Positions 45,887-58,629 are shown, counted from the stretch's first letter. The stretch is 64,000 bases of DNA from Halomonas sp. (GCF_017515565.1 NZ_JAFWFN010000047.1:1-64000), one strand, 5' to 3'. The notes: generated by a model not told the origin, from the letters alone. Made by a program: numbers and translations.

Positions 45887-45919
45887 AAAAAAAGCGCCGC
45901 CCTAATGGGCGGCGCTTTT
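45887..45919 (-). terminator. Terminator of the gyrA-rpsA gene cluster
   Basis: A 9-bp GC stem (GCGCCGCCC at 45894-45902, GGGCGGCGC at 45907-45915), flanked by A residues on the left (T-run on the minus strand), 20 bases after the rpsA stop. Confidence 0.92.
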
Positions 45920-45938
45920 ATAGGCAAGAACTAATAAA

Positions 45939-47618
45939 TTAGTCTTGACCCATCTGCTGCTTGATAAGATCACCGATAGTGGTCGGACCGCCTGCTGATT
46001 CGGGCTCTTGATCACGCAGTTTCTTCAGGTTCTGACGAGTATCGTCTTGCTCTTTCGCCTTAATCGACAGATTGATCTGACGACTCTTACGATCGACGTT
46101 AACAATACGCGCTTCAACGCTGTCGCCTTCGTTCAGTACGTTGCGTGCATCTTCCACGCGGTCTGCACTGATCTCGGACGCTTTCAGAATAGCGATAACA
46201 TCGGTCGCTAGCTCAACGTGAGCTTCTTTAGCGTCAACTTCAACGATACGGCCAGTCACAATGCTGCCCTTGTCGTTAACAGACAGGTATTCAGCAACCG
46301 GATCAGAATCCATTTGCTTAATACCTAAAGAAATACGCTCGCGCTCTGGATCGATAGAAAGGATGACGGCTTCAGCTTCGTCGCCTTTCTTGAAGTTGCG
46401 TACTGCTTCTTCGCCAGTTTCTGTCCAAGAGATATCGGACAGGTGAACCAGACCATCGATACCGCCTTCAAGGCCGATAAAGATACCAAAGTCAGTGATT
46501 GACTTGATGGTACCCGAAACGCGGTCGCCCTTGTTGTATTCAGCGTTGAAGGTTTCCCATGGGTTAGCAGTGCACTGCTTAATACCCAGAGAAATACGAC
46601 GACGCTCTTCATCGATATCCAGAACCATAACGTCGACATCGTCGCCCACTTGGACAACTTTAGACGGATGGATGTTCTTGTTAGTCCAGTCCATTTCAGA
46701 AACGTGAACCAGACCTTCAACGCCTTCTTCCAGCTCAGCAAAGCAGCCGTAATCGGTCAGATTAGTGACCACGGCTTGAACTTTGGTGTTCTCCGGATAG
46801 CGCTGTTTGATGTTGACCCACGGATCTTCGCCAAGCTGCTTCAGACCTAGTGAAACGCGGTTACGCTCACGATCAAATTTCAGCACTTTAACGTTGATCT
46901 CGTCGCCAACAGCAACGATTTCAGACGGATGCTTGATGCGCTTCCACGCCATATCGGTGATGTGCAACAGGCCATCAACACCGCCTAGGTCAACGAAGGC
47001 ACCGTAGTCAGTCAGGTTCTTAACGATACCTTTAATCTGCTGACCTTCCTGCAGAGTTGCCAGCAGCGCTTCGCGCTCGGCACTGTTCTCTGCTTCAAGC
47101 ACGGCACGACGCGATACAACTACGTTGTTGCGCTTCGGATCAAGCTTGATGACTTTAAAGTCCAGCTCTTTGTTTTCCAGGTGCGCAGTGTCGCGAACCG
47201 GGCGAACGTCAACCAGAGAACCCGGCAAGAAGGCACGAATAGAATCAACTTCGACGGTGAAGCCGCCTTTGACTTTACCGTTGATCACGCCTTTGATGAC
47301 TTCGTCTTTCTCGAAGGCTGCTTCCAGAACCTTCCAAGCTTCTGCGCGCTTGGCTTTCTCACGGGACAGACGCGTTTCACCGAAGCCATCTTCAACGGCT
47401 TCCAATGCAACGTGAACGTCGTCACCGATAGCGATGTTTAGCTCACCGTTTTCATCGCGGAATTGTGACGCTGGAATCTGACCTTCAGATTTTAGACCAG
47501 CGTTGACGGTAACCCAGTCACCATCGATGTCGACAACCTGAGCCGCGACAATAGCGCCTGGCTCCATATTGATGTCGTTAAGGGACTGTTCAAACAGTTC
47601 AGCAAAGCTTTCGCTCAT
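45939..47618 (-). CDS. rpsA: 30S ribosomal protein S1
   Basis: A 559-residue protein with six S1 RNA-binding domains, the standard gammaproteobacterial form. It binds mRNA on the 30S subunit. Repeated signatures ([47 protein letters not shown]) mark domains 3-5. Downstream of cmk by about 180 bases, the usual order. Confidence 0.98.
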   Translation of the reverse strand: MSESFAELFEQSLNDINMEPGAIVAAQVVDIDGDWVTVNAGLKSEGQIPASQFRDENGELNIAIGDDVHVALEAVEDGFGETRLSREKAKRAEAWKVLEAAFEKDEVIKGVINGKVKGGFTVEVDSIRAFLPGSLVDVRPVRDTAHLENKELDFKVIKLDPKRNNVVVSRRAVLEAENSAEREALLATLQEGQQIKGIVKNLTDYGAFVDLGGVDGLLHITDMAWKRIKHPSEIVAVGDEINVKVLKFDRERNRVSLGLKQLGEDPWVNIKQRYPENTKVQAVVTNLTDYGCFAELEEGVEGLVHVSEMDWTNKNIHPSKVVQVGDDVDVMVLDIDEERRRISLGIKQCTANPWETFNAEYNKGDRVSGTIKSITDFGIFIGLEGGIDGLVHLSDISWTETGEEAVRNFKKGDEAEAVILSIDPERERISLGIKQMDSDPVAEYLSVNDKGSIVTGRIVEVDAKEAHVELATDVIAILKASEISADRVEDARNVLNEGDSVEARIVNVDRKSRQINLSIKAKEQDDTRQNLKKLRDQEPESAGGPTTIGDLIKQQMGQD

Positions 47619-47801
47619 GGTTTTCCTACGTGATCAACGTTGTTGAGGCATAAATGCCTTCTCCGCACCACCAGCGAGTACGGGCCTAATGTCATTCTGC
47701 TTTTGGAGGTGTTAGCGCTGGTTAGACCTGACCGGGCTCACTGATATGTAATATCGCCCTGCCACGTCGTGACACCTTTCCAAAAACGCCGCAAGGGAGA
47801 A

Positions 47802-48491
47802 TCAAATGCCGTTTGCCATGCCACGCTGGGCAAGCAAAACGGTCAACCGTTCAACCACTTCCGGTATGCTCAGGCGTGTGGTATCAAGCGTAATGGCATC
47901 ATCTGCCGGCTTGAGAGGGGCCACACTGCGCTGCGTGTCGCGTGCATCGCGTGCCTGAATCTCCTTTAAAAGACTCGAAAGACTAGCATCCACCCCGGCT
48001 TCCTGCAACTGTTGATACCGCCGATGGGCTCGTTCTTCCGCGCTTGCCGTTAGAAAAATCTTTAGCGGCGCCTCGGGAAACACCACGGTTCCCATGTCCC
48101 GACCGTCTGCCACTAACCCTGGCGACTGACAGAAGTCGCGCTGGCGCTGGAAGAGCGCCTCACGCACAAAGGGCAACACCGCCACTTGAGAAGCCCGCTC
48201 ACCCGCCTGCTCAGTGCGAATAGCACGGGTAACGTCTTCTCCTTCCAGCAGCGTGCGGGGTTGGCCCTCTTCTACAGGAAAAGCAACGTCTAACTGCACC
48301 GCAAGCTTGGCAAGCGCTGCCTCATCATCCAGGGCAACGCCGTGCTTCACTGCCGCCTGGGCAGTAAGCCGGTAGAGCGCACCGCTGTCGAGCAAGTGCC
48401 ACCCCAAGCGCTCGGCCATGAGGCTACTAATAGTACCCTTGCCCGCCCCACCGGGGCCATCAATGGTCAGCACGGGCACATTAAGCGTCAT
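47802..48491 (-). CDS. cmk: Cytidylate kinase
   Basis: A 229-residue kinase converting CMP/dCMP to the diphosphates. P-loop [10 protein letters not shown] near residue 9 and the CMP-binding [12 protein letters not shown] are present. The ATG at 48491 lies within the last codons of the upstream tyrA-aroA gene (11-base overlap). Confidence 0.96.
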   Translation of the reverse strand: MTLNVPVLTIDGPGGAGKGTISSLMAERLGWHLLDSGALYRLTAQAAVKHGVALDDEAALAKLAVQLDVAFPVEEGQPRTLLEGEDVTRAIRTEQAGERASQVAVLPFVREALFQRQRDFCQSPGLVADGRDMGTVVFPEAPLKIFLTASAEERAHRRYQQLQEAGVDASLSSLLKEIQARDARDTQRSVAPLKPADDAITLDTTRLSIPEVVERLTVLLAQRGMANGI

Positions 48492-50772
48492 TACTGCCCT
48501 CCACACCAATATTCACACCAATGCGCTGCGCTAATGCGACAAAATCAGGGAACGAGGTCGCCACGTTGGCGCAATCATCAATAATGATCTCATCGCTAGC
48601 CCGTAGCGATGCGATGGCAAACGACATGGCGATACGGTGATCACCCAAACTGTCGATCCGTCCGCCGCCGTAGCTGGGCACTTGGTCATTACCGTTGCCT
48701 ACGATGTCGACCCCATCCTCTACAACGTGGTGCTCGACACCCAATACTGCTAAACCATCGGCCATCGCCTGAATGCGATCCGACTCTTTGACACGTAGCT
48801 CTTCAGCGCCCCGCAGGCGCGTAGTGCCCTGGGCGTTAGCAGCAGCGATAAACAGCGCCGGAAACTCATCAATGGCTAACGGTACTTGCTCGACCGGTAT
48901 GTCGATACCTTTTAAAGGCGCATAGCGAATGCGAATATCCGCAACGGGTTCCCCACCCACTTCGCGCTCATTTTCAAGCGACAGATTGGCGCCCATCAGC
49001 GTAAGAATATTAATCACGCCAATACGCGTTGGGTTTATCCCTACGTGCTCAAGGGTAATATCGGCTCCTGGCGTAATTGCGGCCGCTACCAAAAAGAACG
49101 TTGCTGACGAAATGTCCGACGGCACATCAATGGGGCTGGCAGTAAGCTTGCCACCGCCCTGCAACCAGCAGGTATCACCTTCACGGGAAACCGCGTAGCC
49201 AAAGCCATTAAGCATGCGCTCGGTATGGTCGCGGGTGGGTGCTGGCTCACGCACCTTGGTTTCACCCTCAGCGTATACACCCGCCAACAGCAGGCAGGAC
49301 TTCACCTGGGCACTGGCCATTGGCATGTCGTAGAAAATACCTTTAAGCGGCGCACCGCCTTTGATATTAAGCGGCGGGCGCCCACCCTCTGCCGTATCAA
49401 TAGTGGTGCCCATTAAGCGCAACGGGTCTGCCACACGCCCCATCGGACGCTTGGTTAGAGATTCATCGCCTGTCAGTTCGCTATCAAATGCCTGACCTGC
49501 CAGCAAGCCTGCGAACAAGCGCATAGCCGTACCGGAGTTACCCACATAAATCGGGCCTGAAGGGGCTTTAAGTCCATGCATGCCAACCCCATGAATGGTG
49601 ACCCGCCCTTGGTGCGGCCCTTCGATCGCCACGCCCATCTCACGAAACGCTTGAAGGGTCGCCAAGCTGTCTTCACCTTCTAAAAAGCCCTTAACCTCGG
49701 TCACACCTTCGGCTAATGCACCAAGCATAATAGAGCGGTGAGACATGGATTTATCGCCCGGCACGCGCAAGCGGCCTTGCGCTTGGCCACCGGGACTCAC
49801 CCGATAGGTAACCTTACCCTGTGGTTGCATGTGATATTCCGCCTGATAACTAGTTTTATTAAGTAAGGTGTCAAAGTAGTGTCGCGCATGGCTAGCGCGA
49901 TCAAAAGTGGCAATCAGCGCATCGCTGTCGCCACGTTCAACGGCCTGCCTTAGTCGCGCTAAGCCCGCTTCAAAATCATCTAACGAGGACAACACCGCGT
50001 CACGGTTAGCAATAAATATGTCCCGCCACATGACCGGGTCGCTGCCAGCAATGCGGGTAAAGTCGCGAAAACCACCCGCTGCATAGCGAAAAATATCTAG
50101 CCGCTCATCTTGGCGGGCCAAAGTGTCTACCAAGGAAAAGGCCAGCAAATGCGGCAAATGGCTGGTGCGCGCCAGCACCTGATCGTGTCGCTCAACGCTC
50201 ATCTGCAGAACTTGTGCGCCACAGGCTTGCCATAAAGCCTCTACCCGCGCTAATGCGTCGGCATTAACATCAGGCTCAGGGGTAAGAATCACTTTATGGT
50301 TGACGTAAAGCGATGAGTTAGCCGCCGCGACGCCGCTTTTTTCAGAGCCTGCTATAGGGTGCCCTAGCACCATATTGCTCGGCACACAGCCAAATACCCG
50401 CTCAGCACATTCACGGATGGTTGCTTTAGTGCTGCCAACATCGGTGATCGTCACGTTATTCGCCGCCGCAGAGAGCCCTTCTGACAGCGTCTGCATAACG
50501 CTCTCCATGGCAAGCACCGGTACGGCCAACACCACCATGGAAACGCCATCAAGGAGCTTGGCAAGCTGCGTGCCTCCAGCGTCAATCAGCCCCATCTCCA
50601 CCCCGAGAGCGACTTCGCTTGCGTTAGGGTCACAGGCAACAATCTGGCCGTTAAATCCTGAGGAACGAAGCGCCGCCGCCAAAGAGCCACCGATTAGGCC
50701 AAGCCCGACGATCAGTAGCCGAGGTTCATGACATATCACCTGATGGTTACTATTTGGTACCCGCTTTGTCAC
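48481..50772 (-). CDS. tyrA-aroA: Bifunctional prephenate dehydrogenase/EPSP synthase
   Basis: A 763-residue fusion. Residues about 15-300 are a TyrA-type prephenate dehydrogenase ([17 protein letters not shown]-binding). Residues about 310-763 are AroA, making EPSP in the shikimate pathway ([24 protein letters not shown]). This fusion is known in Pseudomonas and relatives. GTG at 50772 overlaps the pheA stop by four bases (GTGA). Confidence 0.95.
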   Translation of the reverse strand: MTKRVPNSNHQVICHEPRLLIVGLGLIGGSLAAALRSSGFNGQIVACDPNASEVALGVEMGLIDAGGTQLAKLLDGVSMVVLAVPVLAMESVMQTLSEGLSAAANNVTITDVGSTKATIRECAERVFGCVPSNMVLGHPIAGSEKSGVAAANSSLYVNHKVILTPEPDVNADALARVEALWQACGAQVLQMSVERHDQVLARTSHLPHLLAFSLVDTLARQDERLDIFRYAAGGFRDFTRIAGSDPVMWRDIFIANRDAVLSSLDDFEAGLARLRQAVERGDSDALIATFDRASHARHYFDTLLNKTSYQAEYHMQPQGKVTYRVSPGGQAQGRLRVPGDKSMSHRSIMLGALAEGVTEVKGFLEGEDSLATLQAFREMGVAIEGPHQGRVTIHGVGMHGLKAPSGPIYVGNSGTAMRLFAGLLAGQAFDSELTGDESLTKRPMGRVADPLRLMGTTIDTAEGGRPPLNIKGGAPLKGIFYDMPMASAQVKSCLLLAGVYAEGETKVREPAPTRDHTERMLNGFGYAVSREGDTCWLQGGGKLTASPIDVPSDISSATFFLVAAAITPGADITLEHVGINPTRIGVINILTLMGANLSLENEREVGGEPVADIRIRYAPLKGIDIPVEQVPLAIDEFPALFIAAANAQGTTRLRGAEELRVKESDRIQAMADGLAVLGVEHHVVEDGVDIVGNGNDQVPSYGGGRIDSLGDHRIAMSFAIASLRASDEIIIDDCANVATSFPDFVALAQRIGVNIGVEGSNDA

Positions 50773-51860
50773 AGCACGCCCTGGGGGTAAGAGCCCAGCA
50801 CCCGTAGCTCAGAGGCGCGCAGCTTAACTTCATCCAGCACGGCAGCCACTTGAGGTTCGTCACGATGGCCCTTGAAATCGATGAAGAACACGTAGTTCCA
50901 GGCACCTGTACGTGAAGGCCGCGTTTCAATACGCGTTAAATCAATTTTGTGGCGGTGGAAGGGCTCTAGTAAATCGTGCAAGGCCCCCGGCTGGTTGCGC
51001 ATGGCAACGACAATCGACGTTTTGTCCTCACCGGACATCGGCACATCTTGATTGCCAATGATCAAGAAACGCGTCGAGTTATCAGGACGGTCTTCAATCT
51101 TGTCGGCAATACGCTCAAGCCCGTAGAGCTTAGCGGCCATGTCACCGGCAATCGCGGCGCTATGCCATTCGGTTTTCACCAGCTTGGCGGCTTCTGCATT
51201 TGACGACACCGGCACCCGTTCAGCGTGGGGATAATGGGCATCCAGCCACTTACGGCATTGGCCAAATGACTGCGGGTGAGAATAAATTCTGGAGACTTTA
51301 TCCTTGCGGGTCGTCTCGCTGATCAATAGGTGGTGGTGAATACGCAGCACCACTTCACCGCAAATCTTGATCGAGGAATCCATAAACGTATCGAGGGTAT
51401 GGTTAACAACACCCTCGGTTGAATTTTCAACCGGCACCACGCCGTAGTTAACAGCGCCCGCTTCTACTTCACGGAAGACTTCGTCAATAGCCGCCATTGG
51501 AAGGCTAACCGCACTTTCGCCAAAGTGCTTTAACGCTGCTTGCTGCGTAAAGGTGCCCTCAGGGCCGAGGTAGGCAACTTTGACAGGCTGCTCAAGGGCA
51601 AGACACGCCGACATGATTTCACGAAATAGCCGCGCCATTTCCTCAGCATCAAGCGGGCCTGAATTAAGCGCCATAATACGGCGTAATACCTGCGCTTCTC
51701 GCTCAGGGCGATAAAACACGGCATCTTTATCTTCGGCTAGCTTAACGTGGGCTACTTGCTGAGCACAGCTCGCCCGCTCGCTAATCAAGCGCAATATATC
51801 GCCATCTAACTGGTCGATACGTTGACGTAATTCGTCCAAAACAATCGGCGTATCGGACAT
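50769..51860 (-). CDS. pheA: Bifunctional chorismate mutase/prephenate dehydratase
   Basis: A 363-residue P-protein of phenylalanine synthesis. AroQ-type chorismate mutase (residues 5-85, LDELRQRIDQLD), prephenate dehydratase (from about 93, VAYLGPEGTFTQQA) and a C-terminal ACT domain (NQPGALHDLL, RIETRPSR), which senses phenylalanine. Confidence 0.96.
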   Translation of the reverse strand: MSDTPIVLDELRQRIDQLDGDILRLISERASCAQQVAHVKLAEDKDAVFYRPEREAQVLRRIMALNSGPLDAEEMARLFREIMSACLALEQPVKVAYLGPEGTFTQQAALKHFGESAVSLPMAAIDEVFREVEAGAVNYGVVPVENSTEGVVNHTLDTFMDSSIKICGEVVLRIHHHLLISETTRKDKVSRIYSHPQSFGQCRKWLDAHYPHAERVPVSSNAEAAKLVKTEWHSAAIAGDMAAKLYGLERIADKIEDRPDNSTRFLIIGNQDVPMSGEDKTSIVVAMRNQPGALHDLLEPFHRHKIDLTRIETRPSRTGAWNYVFFIDFKGHRDEPQVAAVLDEVKLRASELRVLGSYPQGVL

Positions 51861-51865
51861 GATGG

Positions 51866-52969
51866 TTAGCCCCTTCGTTGTTCAAAATCCGCCATAAAGG
51901 CGATTAACGCATCAACTGCTTCTTCAGGCACGGCGTTGTATAAACTGGCACGCATGCCGCCTACGCTACGGTGGCCTTTCAGATTAAGCAGTCCCGCCTC
52001 GTCCGCTTCTTGTAAAAACGCTTTATCTAGCGCGGCATCTGCCAACACAAAGGGCACGTTCATGCGAGAGCGATTAGGACGAGCAATGGGGTTGCTATAA
52101 AACGCGCTGGCATCAATCGCTGCGTAAAGCTTGTCCGCTTTGCGCTGATTAAGGGCATCCATTGCGTTAAGGCCACCCATATCATCTTTAAGCCACTGGA
52201 ATACTAGCCCCGACAAGTACCAAGCATAGGTTGGCGGCGTATTGACCATAGAGCCCGCTTCTGCAAGCAACTGATAATCAAATAGCGAAGGCGCGCCGGG
52301 CACCGCTTTACCTAATAAATCATCGCGCACGATGACCAGCGTCAACCCCGCAGGGCCAATATTCTTTTGGGCACCCGCATAGATAACGCCGAAATCAGCC
52401 ACGTTAATCGGGCCAGAAAGAATGTTCGACGACATATCGCACACAAGCGGTAGCACCGAACCATCGGCACGATGGGCAACAGGCGTATAATCGAACTCTA
52501 ACCCGCCGATTGTTTCGTTCGACGTATAGTGCAGATAGGCCGCGTCACTGCTTAAGGCTAGCGTATCTAGAGCAGGCACTGCTGTATTGCCATTCGCTTC
52601 GCTGCTACCCGCTAAATGGCAGCGGTAGCCTAAATGCTTTGCTTCGCTAAGTGCTTTTTTACCCCAAATACCGGTCTGGATAAAATTGGCACTGCCACCC
52701 GCGCTTAACAAGTTCATGGGTAGCATGGCGAACTGCATACTGGCGCCGCCTTGCAGAAACAGCACTTTGTAGTTACTGGGAATATTCAGTAACGCTCGCA
52801 GGTCGGCTTCTGCGCGCTCGGCAATGGCCACGAATTCATCGCTACGATGACTCATTTCCATTACCGACAGGCCGCGCCCGTGATAATCCAGCAGTTCGTT
52901 GCGTGCGCGCTCAAGTACGGCAGCAGGCAGGGCCGCAGGCCCTGCACAAAAGTTATAATGACGTGTCAT
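51866..52969 (-). CDS. serC: Phosphoserine aminotransferase
   Basis: A 367-residue PLP enzyme for serine and vitamin B6 synthesis. PLP lysine in [13 protein letters not shown]-terminus [14 protein letters not shown] at 52969 overlaps the end of gyrA by 17 bases; an earlier start at 52993 is less likely. Confidence 0.96.
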   Translation of the reverse strand: MTRHYNFCAGPAALPAAVLERARNELLDYHGRGLSVMEMSHRSDEFVAIAERAEADLRALLNIPSNYKVLFLQGGASMQFAMLPMNLLSAGGSANFIQTGIWGKKALSEAKHLGYRCHLAGSSEANGNTAVPALDTLALSSDAAYLHYTSNETIGGLEFDYTPVAHRADGSVLPLVCDMSSNILSGPINVADFGVIYAGAQKNIGPAGLTLVIVRDDLLGKAVPGAPSLFDYQLLAEAGSMVNTPPTYAWYLSGLVFQWLKDDMGGLNAMDALNQRKADKLYAAIDASAFYSNPIARPNRSRMNVPFVLADAALDKAFLQEADEAGLLNLKGHRSVGGMRASLYNAVPEEAVDALIAFMADFEQRRG

Positions 52970-55658
52970 CGGTTCCCGGTTCCTGTGCGCCATCTTCAGC
53001 TATGTTTGACTCACCCTCTTCAAGCGCTTCAAAGTCGCTTTCCGCGGGTTCATCAACACGAACGGTTTTCACCAGCTTCTCTTCTTTGCCTAAACGAATC
53101 AGCATCACACCCTGCGTGTTACGCGAAGTCGTGGAGACTTCTTCGACGCGGGTACGCACCAACGTGCCACGGTCGGTAATCAGCATCATTTCATCGCTGT
53201 CGTACACCTGCATAGCAGCCACTAACGAACCATTACGTTCGCTGGTTTGCATTGCGATAACGCCTTGCCCCCCACGGCCACGCAGCGGGAACTCTTCTAA
53301 GCGTGTGCGCTTGCCGTAGCCATTCTCACTGGCGGTCATAATGTAAATCTGACCTTCCGACTGGATCTGCTCCTGCGGCTCTACCTGCTGCTCCACATCG
53401 GCCTCTGCATCCGCTTCAGCGTCAATCTGCTGACTCTTGGGAATAATCAAGCCGATCACTTCGGCATTCTTCGCTAAGCGCATGCCACGCACGCCGCGCG
53501 CGGTGCGGCCCATAGCCCGCACGTTGCCTTCCTCAAAGCGGATTGCCTTACCGTTTGAGGAGAGCAGCATGGCGTGGTCGGCGCCGGAAGTAATGGCGGC
53601 CCCCACCAAGCGATCACTCTCTTCCAGGTCAATGGCAATCAAACCGACGCTACGCGGACGGGAGAACTGCTCAAGACTGGTACGTTTAACGGTACCGTTT
53701 GCCGTGGCAAAGAAAATGTAGTGCTCTGGGTCGTAATCGCGCACCGGCAGAATCGCGTTAACCGCCTCGCCCTCTTCCAAGGGCAGCATATTAACCAGCG
53801 GTTTACCCCGTGAACCTCGGCTAGCGTTGGGCATTTCATAGACTTTCAGCCAGTACACTTTGCCACGATTTGAGAACAGCAACACGGTATCGTGAGTAGA
53901 CGCCACCAGCAGGTGCTCGATGACATCCTCATCTTTCATGGCAGTGGCTGACTTGCCACGGCCACCCCGGCGCTGAGCTTGGTAGTCTGACAACGGCTGG
54001 GTCTTGGCGTAGCCAGAGCGGGAGACGGTTACCACCATATCCTCTTCGGCGATCAGATCTTCAATAGAAAGATCCAAGTGGCTAGCCTGAATTTCTGTAC
54101 GGCGGTCATCACCAAACTGGTCACGCACCGCGTGCAGCTCTTCACGGATAACTTCCATTAGCCGCTCTGGCGAGGCCAAAATTGCCGTGAATTCAGCAAT
54201 TTTCTCCAGAATCGTCAGGTACTCACTCAGCAGCTTTTCAGTTTCAAGGCCGGTTAAGCGGTGCAGGCGAAGCTCAAGGATCGCCTGCGCCTGAGCAGGC
54301 GACAAGCGGTACTCGGTAGCTGACGGGTTAAGGCCAAAGCCTTCATCGAGATCTTCGGGCTTACAAGAGGTAGCACCAGCGCGTTCCAACATGGCGGTAA
54401 CCTGACCCGGGGGCCAAATTTTAGCCAGCAGCTTTTCGCGGGCTTCTGCCGCGTTGGGCGACGCCTTAATCAGCTCAATAACTTCATCAATGTTAGAGAT
54501 GGCAACGGCCAAGCCTTCTAACAAATGGCCACGCTCACGGGCTTTCTTCAGCTCATACAGCGTGCGGCGGGTAACCACTTCACGGCGATGACGAATAAAC
54601 GCTTCGAGCATCTCTTTAAGATTGAGCGTGCGCGGCTGGCCGTTTTCCAGCGCCACCATATTGATACCAAACACGTTTTGCAGCTGTGTTTGAGCAAACA
54701 GGTTATTAACCACGACCTCGCCAGACTCGCCGCGCTTAACTTCAATCACCACACGCAGGCCATCTTTATCCGACTCATCGCGCAGCTCGGCAATGCCCTC
54801 AATCTTTTTCTCTTTCACCAGCTCGGCGATTTTTTCAATCAACCGCGCTTTGTTCACCTGATACGGCAGCTCAGAGATAATGATGTGGTCACGACCACTC
54901 TTATCATGATGCTCAATGGTATGACAGGCACGCACGTAAATGCGCCCTCGCCCTGTGCGGTAAGCATCTAAAATGCCCGCACGGCCATTAATAATGCCGC
55001 CGGTGGGGAAATCCGGCCCAGGAATGTACTGCATTAAGTCATCAACGGTGAGCGTATAATCGTCGATTAACGCCAGGCACCCATCGATCACCTCCCGCAT
55101 GTTATGCGGCGGGATATTGGTGGCCATGCCCACCGCGATGCCCGATGACCCATTAATCAGCAGATTGGGCACTTTCGTCGGCATGACGGCGGGAATACGT
55201 TCGGTGCCGTCGTAGTTGTCTACCCAATCGACCGTATCTTTTTCCAGATCGGCCAGAAGCTCGTGGGCGAGGCGCGCCATGCGCACCTCGGTGTAACGCA
55301 TAGCGGCGGCGCTGTCCCCATCGATGGAACCAAAGTTACCTTGGCCATCGACCAGCACGTGGCGCATGGAGAAGTGCTGGGCCATACGTACGATGGTGTC
55401 ATAAACCGCACTGTCACCGTGCGGGTGGTATTTACCGATGACATCGCCGACGACACGCGCCGACTTCTTGTACGGTTTATTCCAGTCATTGCCCAGTTCA
55501 TGCATGGCAAAAAGCACACGCCGGTGAACAGGCTTGAGGCCGTCGCGCACGTCGGGGAGCGCACGACCGATAATGACACTCATCGCATAGTCGAGGTACG
55601 ACTGTTTGAGCTCGTCTTCAATATTGACGGGCAAGATTTCTCTGGCGATGTCACCCAT
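52953..55658 (-). CDS. gyrA: DNA gyrase subunit A
   Basis: A 901-residue subunit of gyrase. Numbering matches E. coli through the quinolone region: S83 and D87 ([10 protein letters not shown]) are wild type, and the catalytic tyrosine is Y122 (MRYTEVRM). The C-terminal beta-pinwheel has the GyrA box. First gene of the gyrA-serC-pheA-tyrA/aroA-cmk-rpsA series. Confidence 0.98.
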   Translation of the reverse strand: MGDIAREILPVNIEDELKQSYLDYAMSVIIGRALPDVRDGLKPVHRRVLFAMHELGNDWNKPYKKSARVVGDVIGKYHPHGDSAVYDTIVRMAQHFSMRHVLVDGQGNFGSIDGDSAAAMRYTEVRMARLAHELLADLEKDTVDWVDNYDGTERIPAVMPTKVPNLLINGSSGIAVGMATNIPPHNMREVIDGCLALIDDYTLTVDDLMQYIPGPDFPTGGIINGRAGILDAYRTGRGRIYVRACHTIEHHDKSGRDHIIISELPYQVNKARLIEKIAELVKEKKIEGIAELRDESDKDGLRVVIEVKRGESGEVVVNNLFAQTQLQNVFGINMVALENGQPRTLNLKEMLEAFIRHRREVVTRRTLYELKKARERGHLLEGLAVAISNIDEVIELIKASPNAAEAREKLLAKIWPPGQVTAMLERAGATSCKPEDLDEGFGLNPSATEYRLSPAQAQAILELRLHRLTGLETEKLLSEYLTILEKIAEFTAILASPERLMEVIREELHAVRDQFGDDRRTEIQASHLDLSIEDLIAEEDMVVTVSRSGYAKTQPLSDYQAQRRGGRGKSATAMKDEDVIEHLLVASTHDTVLLFSNRGKVYWLKVYEMPNASRGSRGKPLVNMLPLEEGEAVNAILPVRDYDPEHYIFFATANGTVKRTSLEQFSRPRSVGLIAIDLEESDRLVGAAITSGADHAMLLSSNGKAIRFEEGNVRAMGRTARGVRGMRLAKNAEVIGLIIPKSQQIDAEADAEADVEQQVEPQEQIQSEGQIYIMTASENGYGKRTRLEEFPLRGRGGQGVIAMQTSERNGSLVAAMQVYDSDEMMLITDRGTLVRTRVEEVSTTSRNTQGVMLIRLGKEEKLVKTVRVDEPAESDFEALEEGESNIAEDGAQEPGTDDTSL

Positions 55659-55808
55659 GAAAGTCAGATCCTTTGCACTGCATTGGCACTGCGAGAGTTG
55701 AAAGCGCTTAAAAATGCCGCCCCCGATAAAACCACAGGGCGGCGCGCAGATACTCTGCCATCATACCACTGCATAAGCACCAAGGGCAGTCAGGGGCATC
55801 GCCTTCGA

Positions 55809-56246
55809 TTATTGCGCTGTAAACGCTTCTTTTGTAACCACGACACTTTCAAGCACGTCACGCACGTCGCCTTCAATGGCCGCGGCTTTATTGGCTTTCA
55901 TATCAAGTAGCACAAAGGTGAGATCCGCCTGGGCGACCAGCGCGCCATCTTTACGCAGGATGCGGTGGTGGCAAAGCGCACTGCGCTCACCTACTTCGAC
56001 AATACCCGTCAAAACATGAAGATCATCGTTCTGCACCGCCGCCGCGCGGTAATCAATATTCAAATTAACGACCACAAACGCATACCCTGATTGGTGAAGT
56101 TGCTTGATCAATCGGGGATGCTCATCAAAAAAGGCCCAGCGCCCCTCCTCCATGAACTCAAGGTAGCGCGCGTTATTTACGTGGCCATAGCCATCCAAGT
56201 GATAGCCGCGGACCCGCATACCTACCTGTGTAATTGACCCTGACAT
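55809..56246 (-). CDS. Acyl-CoA thioesterase, 4HBT family
   Basis: A 145-residue hotdog-fold protein. The segment YHLDGYGHVNNARYLEFMEEGRW carries the catalytic Asp/His region of YbgC/FadM-type thioesterases. Likely hydrolyses acyl-CoA; substrate unknown. Confidence 0.85.
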   Translation of the reverse strand: MSGSITQVGMRVRGYHLDGYGHVNNARYLEFMEEGRWAFFDEHPRLIKQLHQSGYAFVVVNLNIDYRAAAVQNDDLHVLTGIVEVGERSALCHHRILRKDGALVAQADLTFVLLDMKANKAAAIEGDVRDVLESVVVTKEAFTAQ

Positions 56247-56264
56247 AGTGTCTCCTTTTCGATG

Positions 56265-56304
56265 ACTGTTTTTAATAACTGCTTTTAATAACCGTTTTTC
56301 AATA
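56265..56304 (+). repeat. Three imperfect 13-mer tandem repeats
   Basis: ACTGTTTTTAATA, ACTGCTTTTAATA and ACCGTTTTTCAATA follow each other at 56265-56304 upstream of the thioesterase gene. Probably slippage products. Confidence 0.65.
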
Positions 56305-56449
56305 TCTGTGTGTGGTTGAGCGAGTTGGCAAAACAGCCCTAATCAAACACAAGTTTAAAACGTACGCAACAACACGACATTCCCCGAGGTGCTAGCAGGA
56401 AAGGTCTGCTTTCGACATAATGTGCCACCTTTTAAATAGGATTGGTGAC

Positions 56450-57388
56450 ATGTGGTTTAAGCACCTGCATTTATATCGCCTTCACGGCGCCCCTGAGCTA
56501 GACAGTTCAGCATTAGCAAGCGCACTCGATATCCATGCAGCCAAGCCTCTTGGAAATGCCGATGCACGGCGCCTTGGTTGGACAGCGCCCGCAGGCCGCT
56601 TAAGCGGCGGACAATTGCTGCATGAAATCCAGGGGCACCGGCTAATTTCAGCGCTGCGCCAGGAGCGATTACTGCCTGCTTCAGTGGTTAAAGAAGAAGT
56701 TGACGAAAAAGTCGCGGATATTGAGGCCAGCGAAGGCCGTAAAGTTACGCGCAAAGAAAAAACCGCATTAAAAGAGCAAGTTACGGAAGCGCTGCTGCCG
56801 CGTGCCTTTGTACGCAGCCAGAAAGTCGACGTGTGGTGGGATACCCGCCGCCACCTGATCGGCATTAATGCCAGCTCACGTACCCGCGCAGAAGATATCC
56901 TAGACTTACTCCGAGAAACCCTTGGCAGTTTAAAAGCTACGCCGATCTCATCGCAAACGCTGCCCATTCGTGCCATGACCACATGGCTTGGCGATCCTGC
57001 CAGCCGCCCATCGGATCTTCAACTGGGCGATCAGGTGGAGCTTAAAGCCAAAGGCGACGACGGCGTTTTACGGGCGCGCCAGGTAGACTTAGACAGCGAC
57101 GAGATTCAACAGCTACTCGAAAGTGGCCGCCAAGCAAGTAAACTCGCTATTAGCCTAGAGGGTCGCTTAAGCTTTGTACTCCACGACGATTTAGCACTTA
57201 AATCGCTGCGTTTTGGCGACACGCTAATCGAAGAGGCTGACCACGCCGATGATGGCGACGACGCCCTGGCACGCCTGGAAACCGACTTTATTTTAATGGC
57301 ACAGGCGCTATCCGACGACGTCACCCGCTTATTGGAGTGGCTCGGAGGTGAAACACAGCGGGAACCTGCCGCGCAGCAAGAAGCCTAA
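56450..57388 (+). CDS. rdgC: Recombination-associated protein RdgC
   Basis: A 312-residue RdgC, a ring-forming DNA-binding protein that limits RecA. Starts MWFKHLHLYRL, the family N-terminus, at ATG 56450; the frame opens earlier without homology. Length and the ending with acidic residues fit the family. Confidence 0.92.
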   Translation: MWFKHLHLYRLHGAPELDSSALASALDIHAAKPLGNADARRLGWTAPAGRLSGGQLLHEIQGHRLISALRQERLLPASVVKEEVDEKVADIEASEGRKVTRKEKTALKEQVTEALLPRAFVRSQKVDVWWDTRRHLIGINASSRTRAEDILDLLRETLGSLKATPISSQTLPIRAMTTWLGDPASRPSDLQLGDQVELKAKGDDGVLRARQVDLDSDEIQQLLESGRQASKLAISLEGRLSFVLHDDLALKSLRFGDTLIEEADHADDGDDALARLETDFILMAQALSDDVTRLLEWLGGETQREPAAQQEA

Positions 57389-57447
57389 TGGCTACTTTTG
57401 CTGGCGCTGAACATCGACTTACTTCTACTTAACGCCCAACGGATCGC

Positions 57448-58629
57448 ATGACTCAACACAATAACGCACCCAATGCTGACCCCGCCAATGACCCTTGGGC
57501 CGACATTCGGCCCTACATGGATCATGAGGTGAAAGACGTTCTTGCGCGCCTCTCCCACGACAGCGAGCTACTCGATGCGCTAACGCAATTCCGGTTACCG
57601 CGCCTAGCCAAATGGGCACCTCCTCTCGCACGCGGCCTGGCAAGCTATGCCGTGCGCCGCGAGGTGAAAGGCGTTACCACCGTGCGTGGCTTCCAAATGC
57701 GTATTGCCCATTATATGGAGCGCATGATTCGCACCACCACGGATGCGTTTGACGTCGCAGGTCTTGATAAACTCGACAATCACAGCGCCTATTTATTTAT
57801 CGGCAACCACCGTGACATTTCGCTGGATCCTGCGTTTGTCAATTACGCGCTCTATCAAGCCAATCGCGATACCGTGCGTATCGCGATTGGTGACAACCTG
57901 CTGAAAAAGCCTTATGTCACAGACCTTATGCGTCTAAACAAGAGCTTTATTGTGCCGCGCAGCGCCCGTGGCAAGCGCGCCATGCTGGCGGCCTATCAGC
58001 AGCTTTCCGCCTACATACGCCACTCCATCACGGTCGACCAGCACTCCATCTGGATGGCTCAGCGTGAAGGGCGTGCCAAAAACGGCATAGATCATACCGA
58101 CTCCGCTATTATCAAAATGCTCATCATGGCCAGACGCCACGCAGAGCGTGACATGGAATTTGGCGAAGCCATTGCCGAATTGAAGCTGGTGCCGGTCTCC
58201 ATAAGCTATGAGTACGATCCCTGCGATCTGCAAAAAGCCCAGGAGCTGCATGATGTGGCCACTCAGGGCAGCTACGCTAAAGGCGAATTTGAAGATATTC
58301 GCTCGATTGTGGCGGGAATTACCGGCTCCAAGGGGCGTGTCCAACTCAAATTTGGCAGTCCGGTCAGCGCCGATATGGCCACACCTGGGGAAGTTGCGGC
58401 AGAAATCGACCGACAGGTTATTGGCGGCTACCGCTTGTTCCCGAGCCACTATCTTGCCTTGGAAGCACTGGGTGAGGCGCCAGAACTGGTCGCCCGTAAA
58501 GCCATTACACGGCAAGACAGAGAGCGTTTTAAGGAGCGTTTAGCCAGCGTTCCTGAAGCGCTACGCCCCTACTGGCTCGAACAGTACGCCAACCCGGTAA
58601 AACATAAAGCGGGCCGTTTAACCCTTTAA
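57448..58629 (+). CDS. 1-acylglycerol-3-phosphate acyltransferase-like protein
   Basis: A 393-residue acyltransferase of the PlsC superfamily. Block I reads FIGNHRDISLD (NHxxxxD) near residue 123, and RSARGKRAM is the second block. Longer than PlsC, it belongs to a proteobacterial subgroup with N-terminal extension. Substrate assumed to be lysophosphatidate. Confidence 0.8.
   Translation: MTQHNNAPNADPANDPWADIRPYMDHEVKDVLARLSHDSELLDALTQFRLPRLAKWAPPLARGLASYAVRREVKGVTTVRGFQMRIAHYMERMIRTTTDAFDVAGLDKLDNHSAYLFIGNHRDISLDPAFVNYALYQANRDTVRIAIGDNLLKKPYVTDLMRLNKSFIVPRSARGKRAMLAAYQQLSAYIRHSITVDQHSIWMAQREGRAKNGIDHTDSAIIKMLIMARRHAERDMEFGEAIAELKLVPVSISYEYDPCDLQKAQELHDVATQGSYAKGEFEDIRSIVAGITGSKGRVQLKFGSPVSADMATPGEVAAEIDRQVIGGYRLFPSHYLALEALGEAPELVARKAITRQDRERFKERLASVPEALRPYWLEQYANPVKHKAGRLTL

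Noticed and set aside
55390-55430. Quinolone resistance change in gyrA
   Set aside because: Residues 83 and 87 are Ser and Asp, as in susceptible strains.
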